Source of the DNA: Gammaproteobacteria bacterium
GTDB lineage: Bacteria; Pseudomonadota; Gammaproteobacteria; Chromatiales; Chromatiaceae
Reading direction: 5' to 3'
Assembly (NCBI GenBank): GCA_008080925.1
Contig: VMDJ01000116.1
Coordinates: forward strand, 1 to 18,027
DNA length: 18,027 nucleotides
Numbering within the stretch: position 1 is the stretch's first letter; the number at the start of each line of letters is the position of its first letter. The notes beneath the pieces are model-generated. The model had not been told where the DNA came from. It searched no databases and was given only the letters and a program-made list of their open reading frames with translations. Made by a program: the position numbers and the translations under genes. Below, in pieces: positions 15,114 to 18,027 of the stretch.

Positions 15114-16937
15114 ATGTCGATGCCCTCTGCCCGAGAAGGCGCTCTCGTGTTGTATAAATCTCAGCCAGCCAAAGTAGTTTCGGTGGCTGACAAGATAGAG
15201 CTGTCCTTGGCTGATGGGTCGAGCAAAAAAGTTCGCCCAAAAGATTTTGTGGTGCTCCATGAGGGGCCTTTTTCTAGTTTTTCTGATTTAGATGCCACGA
15301 TTGGTGATGTCGAAGAGGAATGGGAGTTGCTGCAAGGAGAGTCGCCAAGCTTCTCTGAGCTAGCTGAGATTGTCTTGGGTGAGTTTACCCCGAAGACCGC
15401 ATGGCAGACCTGGCAGCTACTGCAAGCAGGGCTACATTTCTCCGGTGATACCGAATCAGTTCAAATTAATACGCCAGCGTATGTAGCTGAGCAGCTAGAG
15501 CAGCGTCATGCCGCTGAGGCTGAAAAAGCCGCGCATGAAGCTTTTTTGCAACGCGTGGAACAAGGAGCGATTACCGAAGAGGATCGCCCGCGTTTAGCTG
15601 AGGTTGAACGTGTCGCACTTGGCGTTAACGAGAACAGTGCGTTATTGAAGCAGTTCAATGTGGATGCGAGTAAAGAGAACGCGCATACCTTTTTGATTCG
15701 CTGTGGTTATTGGCATGCGGAATACAACCCTTGGCCGCAACGCAATGGCTTGGATTGGGATGAGCTTGAGATAGGCGTGCCAGATCTGCCGGATGAATCT
15801 CGTGTCGACATGACAGATATCGAGGCTTGGGCGATCGATGATGAAGGCAGTAAAGATCCAGATGATGCGATCAGCTTAGTCGATGGCAAGTTGTGGGTAC
15901 ATATCGCAGATGTCGCATCTCTTGTTCGAGTAGATGGACATTTAGATTTGGCCGCACGTGAACGTGGAGCCAACTTGTATTTACCCGAAGGTGTTAAAAC
16001 CATGCTGCCGTGGAAGCTAACCGAGCAATTAGGTTTGGGGTTGCAGCCTATTTCTCCGGCATTGAGTATCGGCTTTCGAGTCAATGATGGGCAGGTTGAG
16101 GATGTTGAGATCTGTCTATCGTCGATAAAAGTGGCGCGTGATAGTTATTCGGCGGTTAACGAGCGAATGGATCAAGAGCCTTTTGTCTCGATTGCGGCGA
16201 TGACCATGGCATTCCGCGAGCGACGTCATGCAAATGATGCAGCACGTCTTGATCTACCTGAGCGGTCGGTTCGACTGATTGATGGTGAGGTTGTGCTCAA
16301 ACCACTCGAATCATTAGCGAGCCGCGATATGGTGACCGATGCCATGTTGATGGCGGGTGAGGCGGTTTCGTTGTTTGCCGAACAAAACGATATTGCGATT
16401 CCGTATGTGGTGCAACCACAACCTGAAGAGCTGCGTGATCCGCAAACACTCTCTGAGATGTGTGCTTACCGTCGTTTATTTAAACCAAGCCAGACAGCAT
16501 TACAGCCCGGGCGTCATTTTGGTTTGGGTTTGGATCGTTATACCCGAGCGACCAGTCCGTTGCGTCGTTATTCCGATCTCTTGGTGCATCAGCAAATCCG
16601 AGCATTTCTGACAGATAAGCCAACATTGACCGGTGATCAGGTGGCTGAGCGGCTGGCAGGTGTGGACTCGGTTTCTGGAAAGGTGCGGCGTACTGAGCGT
16701 CAATCGAATCTGCATTGGAAGCTGGTTATGTTGCAGCGATTAGGTGATTGGCAGGGTGAAGCGATTGTTGTTGCGCTTGAGGAGCGTAAAGTGGTGGTGC
16801 TGATTCCCGAGTTGGCGATGGAGGTTAAAGTGCGTCGCCAAGAGGAAATGACCTTAGATCAGTCAGTTACGTTGAAAGCACGTGAGATTGATTTGACCAC
16901 GCAAGAGGCGTTTTTTCAGGTCTTGTCACTAAACTGA
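15114..16937 (+). CDS. RNase II/RNB-family 3'-5' exoribonuclease, atypical N-terminus
   Basis: The 607-residue protein has an RNB catalytic domain that degrades single-stranded RNA from the 3' end. The four metal-binding aspartates are intact: D242, D248, D250 and D251 in IDDEGSKDPDDAISL, followed by LWVHIADVASLV. The late RNB signature TRATSPLRRYSDLLVH starts at residue 477. Residues about 545-605 look like a reduced S1 RNA-binding domain. In place of the cold-shock domains of E. coli RNase II and RNase R, the N-terminus has a small beta-rich start and a helical part (about 76-150; FSELAEIVLGEFTPKTAWQTWQLL) that resembles the winged-helix type reported for Deinococcus-like RNase II. It is therefore neither ordinary rnb nor rnr. 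The ribosome site AGGAAG (15104-15109) fits the ATG at 15114; an ATG two codons later is an alternative. Confidence 0.88.
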   Translation: MSMPSAREGALVLYKSQPAKVVSVADKIELSLADGSSKKVRPKDFVVLHEGPFSSFSDLDATIGDVEEEWELLQGESPSFSELAEIVLGEFTPKTAWQTWQLLQAGLHFSGDTESVQINTPAYVAEQLEQRHAAEAEKAAHEAFLQRVEQGAITEEDRPRLAEVERVALGVNENSALLKQFNVDASKENAHTFLIRCGYWHAEYNPWPQRNGLDWDELEIGVPDLPDESRVDMTDIEAWAIDDEGSKDPDDAISLVDGKLWVHIADVASLVRVDGHLDLAARERGANLYLPEGVKTMLPWKLTEQLGLGLQPISPALSIGFRVNDGQVEDVEICLSSIKVARDSYSAVNERMDQEPFVSIAAMTMAFRERRHANDAARLDLPERSVRLIDGEVVLKPLESLASRDMVTDAMLMAGEAVSLFAEQNDIAIPYVVQPQPEELRDPQTLSEMCAYRRLFKPSQTALQPGRHFGLGLDRYTRATSPLRRYSDLLVHQQIRAFLTDKPTLTGDQVAERLAGVDSVSGKVRRTERQSNLHWKLVMLQRLGDWQGEAIVVALEERKVVVLIPELAMEVKVRRQEEMTLDQSVTLKAREIDLTTQEAFFQVLSLN

Positions 16938-16939
16938 AT

Positions 16940-16967
16940 ATGACCGGTAAGCCTCAGGTTGTATACT
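16940..16967 (+). promoter_or_regulatory. Candidate promoter of the 55-codon gene and ATPase
   Basis: ATGACC (16940-16945, four of six matches to TTGACA) and TATACT (16962-16967, five of six matches to TATAAT) are separated by 16 bases and lie about 46 bases before the ATG at 17014. They sit in the 76-base gap after the exoribonuclease stop. CTCAG (16953-16957) and CTGAG (16966-16970) form a 5-bp inverted repeat across the -10, which could be an operator or chance. Confidence 0.45.
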
Positions 16968-17013
16968 GAGTCTAGAGAGGTCTTAAGGCCCGATTTGTAC
17001 CAAAGGAACAGGC

Positions 17014-17181
17014 ATGTCATCTGATACTGAGCAGTCCATTTCTGAGCGCGAGTTCATCGCATTTTGTGAAGCTGAATTTAATCGTCGAGCCAATGATGGT
17101 GGTCAGTTTGAGCGCGAAGTTTATGAAGACGCTATGAAGCTTGTTTTGCAGAAGTTACGTCAGCAGGAGGGTAAGGCATGA
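17014..17181 (+). CDS. Small acidic protein of unknown function (55 residues)
   Basis: I do not recognise this gene. It encodes 55 residues, starting MSSDTEQSISEREFIAF and ending LVLQKLRQQEGKA, with no signal peptide or membrane segment. It is charged and probably helical: two likely helices (about 10-26 and 32-51) are joined by a polar NDGG turn, and there is one cysteine (C18). Reality is supported by AAGGA (17003-17007) at good spacing before the ATG, by the upstream promoter candidate, and by an ATGA overlap with the next gene whose strong AGGAGG ribosome site lies inside this reading frame. By position it may be a partner or regulator of the ATPase; this is inference only. Confidence 0.75.
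   Translation: MSSDTEQSISEREFIAFCEAEFNRRANDGGQFEREVYEDAMKLVLQKLRQQEGKA
17165..17170 (+). promoter_or_regulatory. Strong Shine-Dalgarno for the Rad50-like ATPase
   Basis: AGGAGG, a full match to the anti-Shine-Dalgarno, lies seven bases before the ATG at 17178 and inside the last codons of the 55-codon gene. It fixes the ATPase start and contrasts with the missing or weak ribosome sites of many genes at the left end of the window. Confidence 0.85.
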
Positions 17182-18027
17182 TCATTACTCATCTTGAAGC
17201 GACGAACCTGCTTAAGTATGAGTCGCTATCCTTAACCATTCCTGAGAGCGGCATGATCGCGATTAGCGGTCCTAATGAGTCGGGCAAAAGTACCATTGGT
17301 GAAGCGATTTGCTTTGCACTTTTTGGACGTACCTTTTCGATTGATGATGAACACCTTGAGAAGGTGATTCGTTGGGGTGACAACCACTGCGCAGTTATAC
17401 TCAAATTCAAAGTTGGCGCAGATACCTACGAGCTTTCACGCTATTTAGAACGTAATGGCTCTCAAAGTGCCAAGCTGATGAAAGTGCCAGACTTTGATCC
17501 TGTTGCACGTGGTATTGAGCAGGTAGATCACTACATAACTGAGTTATTAGGATTTGAATACGAACAATTTGTTGAGTCGTTCTATTTGGCCCAGCGTGAA
17601 ATCACGACACCGCATCCTCATAGTGAAGCGGTGAAAATCATGGCGGGTATCTCGCCGTTAGAAAGTGTCTCGTGGGAAATTGAACACGAGATGGCTGAGC
17701 ATTTTGACTTGCTTGAAGATATTCAGACAGAAAGTGATGCGATGGATCAGGAGCTTGCTGAACTTGCTTTAGATGAAGATCTATTGGAACAGCTTGAGTC
17801 TGATCACAAAGAAGTCTCTGAACAATCGTCTAAAGTCGGTCAATTAACAAAAGAGCTCAACGAGGGTATCGAGCATTATTGTGAAAGTACGCAAAATATC
17901 GATGCTGTTTCCCAGAAAAAAAGTCGCTTAGGGCTTCTTCAATTTATTTTGTTGGTGTTGACTGTCCTTTTGGTAGGCACTTGGGCTGCTGTCGATCCTT
18001 TAGCGCACACCTCAGAGGCAGCGCAAT
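17178..18027 (+). CDS. Rad50/SbcC-like (YhaN-type) ATPase with membrane segment, N-terminal part (3' truncated)
   Basis: The frame is open from ATG 17178 to the end of the window (283 codons), so the C-terminal half with the Walker B is missing. The start MIITHLEATNLLKYESLSLTIP is typical of SMC/Rad50/RecF-like ATPases, followed by the Walker A GPNESGKST (31-39). The stretch SFYLAQREIT, with Gln139, resembles the Q-loop of SbcC/Rad50. Residues about 185-247 are acidic and charged, fitting a coiled coil, and then LGLLQFILLVLTVLLVGTWAAV (about 251-272) is a clear membrane span after a basic SQKKSR. SbcC lacks such a span; YhaN-type ATPases carry it in the middle of the coiled coil. These usually act with a metallophosphoesterase nuclease, which could lie beyond the window. 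ATGA overlap with the upstream small gene. The general family is sure, the subfamily less so. Confidence 0.82.
   Translation, partial: MIITHLEATNLLKYESLSLTIPESGMIAISGPNESGKSTIGEAICFALFGRTFSIDDEHLEKVIRWGDNHCAVILKFKVGADTYELSRYLERNGSQSAKLMKVPDFDPVARGIEQVDHYITELLGFEYEQFVESFYLAQREITTPHPHSEAVKIMAGISPLESVSWEIEHEMAEHFDLLEDIQTESDAMDQELAELALDEDLLEQLESDHKEVSEQSSKVGQLTKELNEGIEHYCESTQNIDAVSQKKSRLGLLQFILLVLTVLLVGTWAAVDPLAHTSEAAQ

Overview
This is an ordinary-looking chromosomal window from a Gram-negative gammaproteobacterium. The order bamA-skp-lpxD-fabZ-lpxA-lpxB-rnhB-dnaE-accA-tilS is the classic gammaproteobacterial envelope/replication cluster, and the protein sequences are close to the enterobacterial and pseudomonad families. 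GC content looks moderate. I cannot name a genus. LpxA carries the Pseudomonas-type chain-length residue (Met), which suggests 3-hydroxy-C10 lipid A rather than the enterobacterial C14 type.

Layout. Positions 1-4941 on the + strand hold the C-terminal end of BamA, the periplasmic chaperone Skp, the lipid A enzymes LpxD, LpxA and LpxB, the fatty acid dehydratase FabZ that supplies their acyl chains, and RNase HII. They are packed with 1-nt TAATG overlaps or gaps of a few bases. Next come the replicative polymerase DnaE (4966-8535), the acetyl-CoA carboxylase subunit AccA with a probable own promoter, the tRNA-Ile lysidine synthetase TilS, and a single-domain PqiA-like membrane protein joined to tilS by an ATGA overlap. 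A translation pair follows, prfB (release factor 2, with an intact autoregulatory +1 frameshift) and lysS, ending in a strong hairpin terminator at 14015-14039. That terminator also serves the convergent ygfZ (14042-15016, - strand). Divergent from ygfZ is a 607-residue RNase II-family exoribonuclease (15114-16937) with an atypical N-terminus.

The least ordinary part is the right end. After a probable promoter at 16940-16967 come a 55-codon gene that I do not recognise (17014-17181) and, overlapping it by ATGA, the 5' part of a Rad50/SbcC-like ATPase (17178 to the window end). The ATPase has a Walker A motif, a Q-loop-like motif, a helical segment and then a hydrophobic membrane-spanning segment. 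This resembles the membrane-inserted YhaN-type ATPases rather than cytoplasmic SbcC. Its position next to an exoribonuclease recalls the Bacillus yhaO-yhaN-yhaM arrangement, but any functional link is inference.

Functionally the window joins outer-membrane assembly (BamA, Skp), lipid A synthesis (FabZ, LpxD/A/B), fatty acid initiation (AccA), replication (RnhB, DnaE), translation (TilS, RF2, LysRS), Fe-S maintenance (YgfZ) and nucleic acid turnover (the RNB protein and the SMC-like ATPase). I saw no tRNA or rRNA genes, CRISPR arrays, insertion sequences or phage genes.
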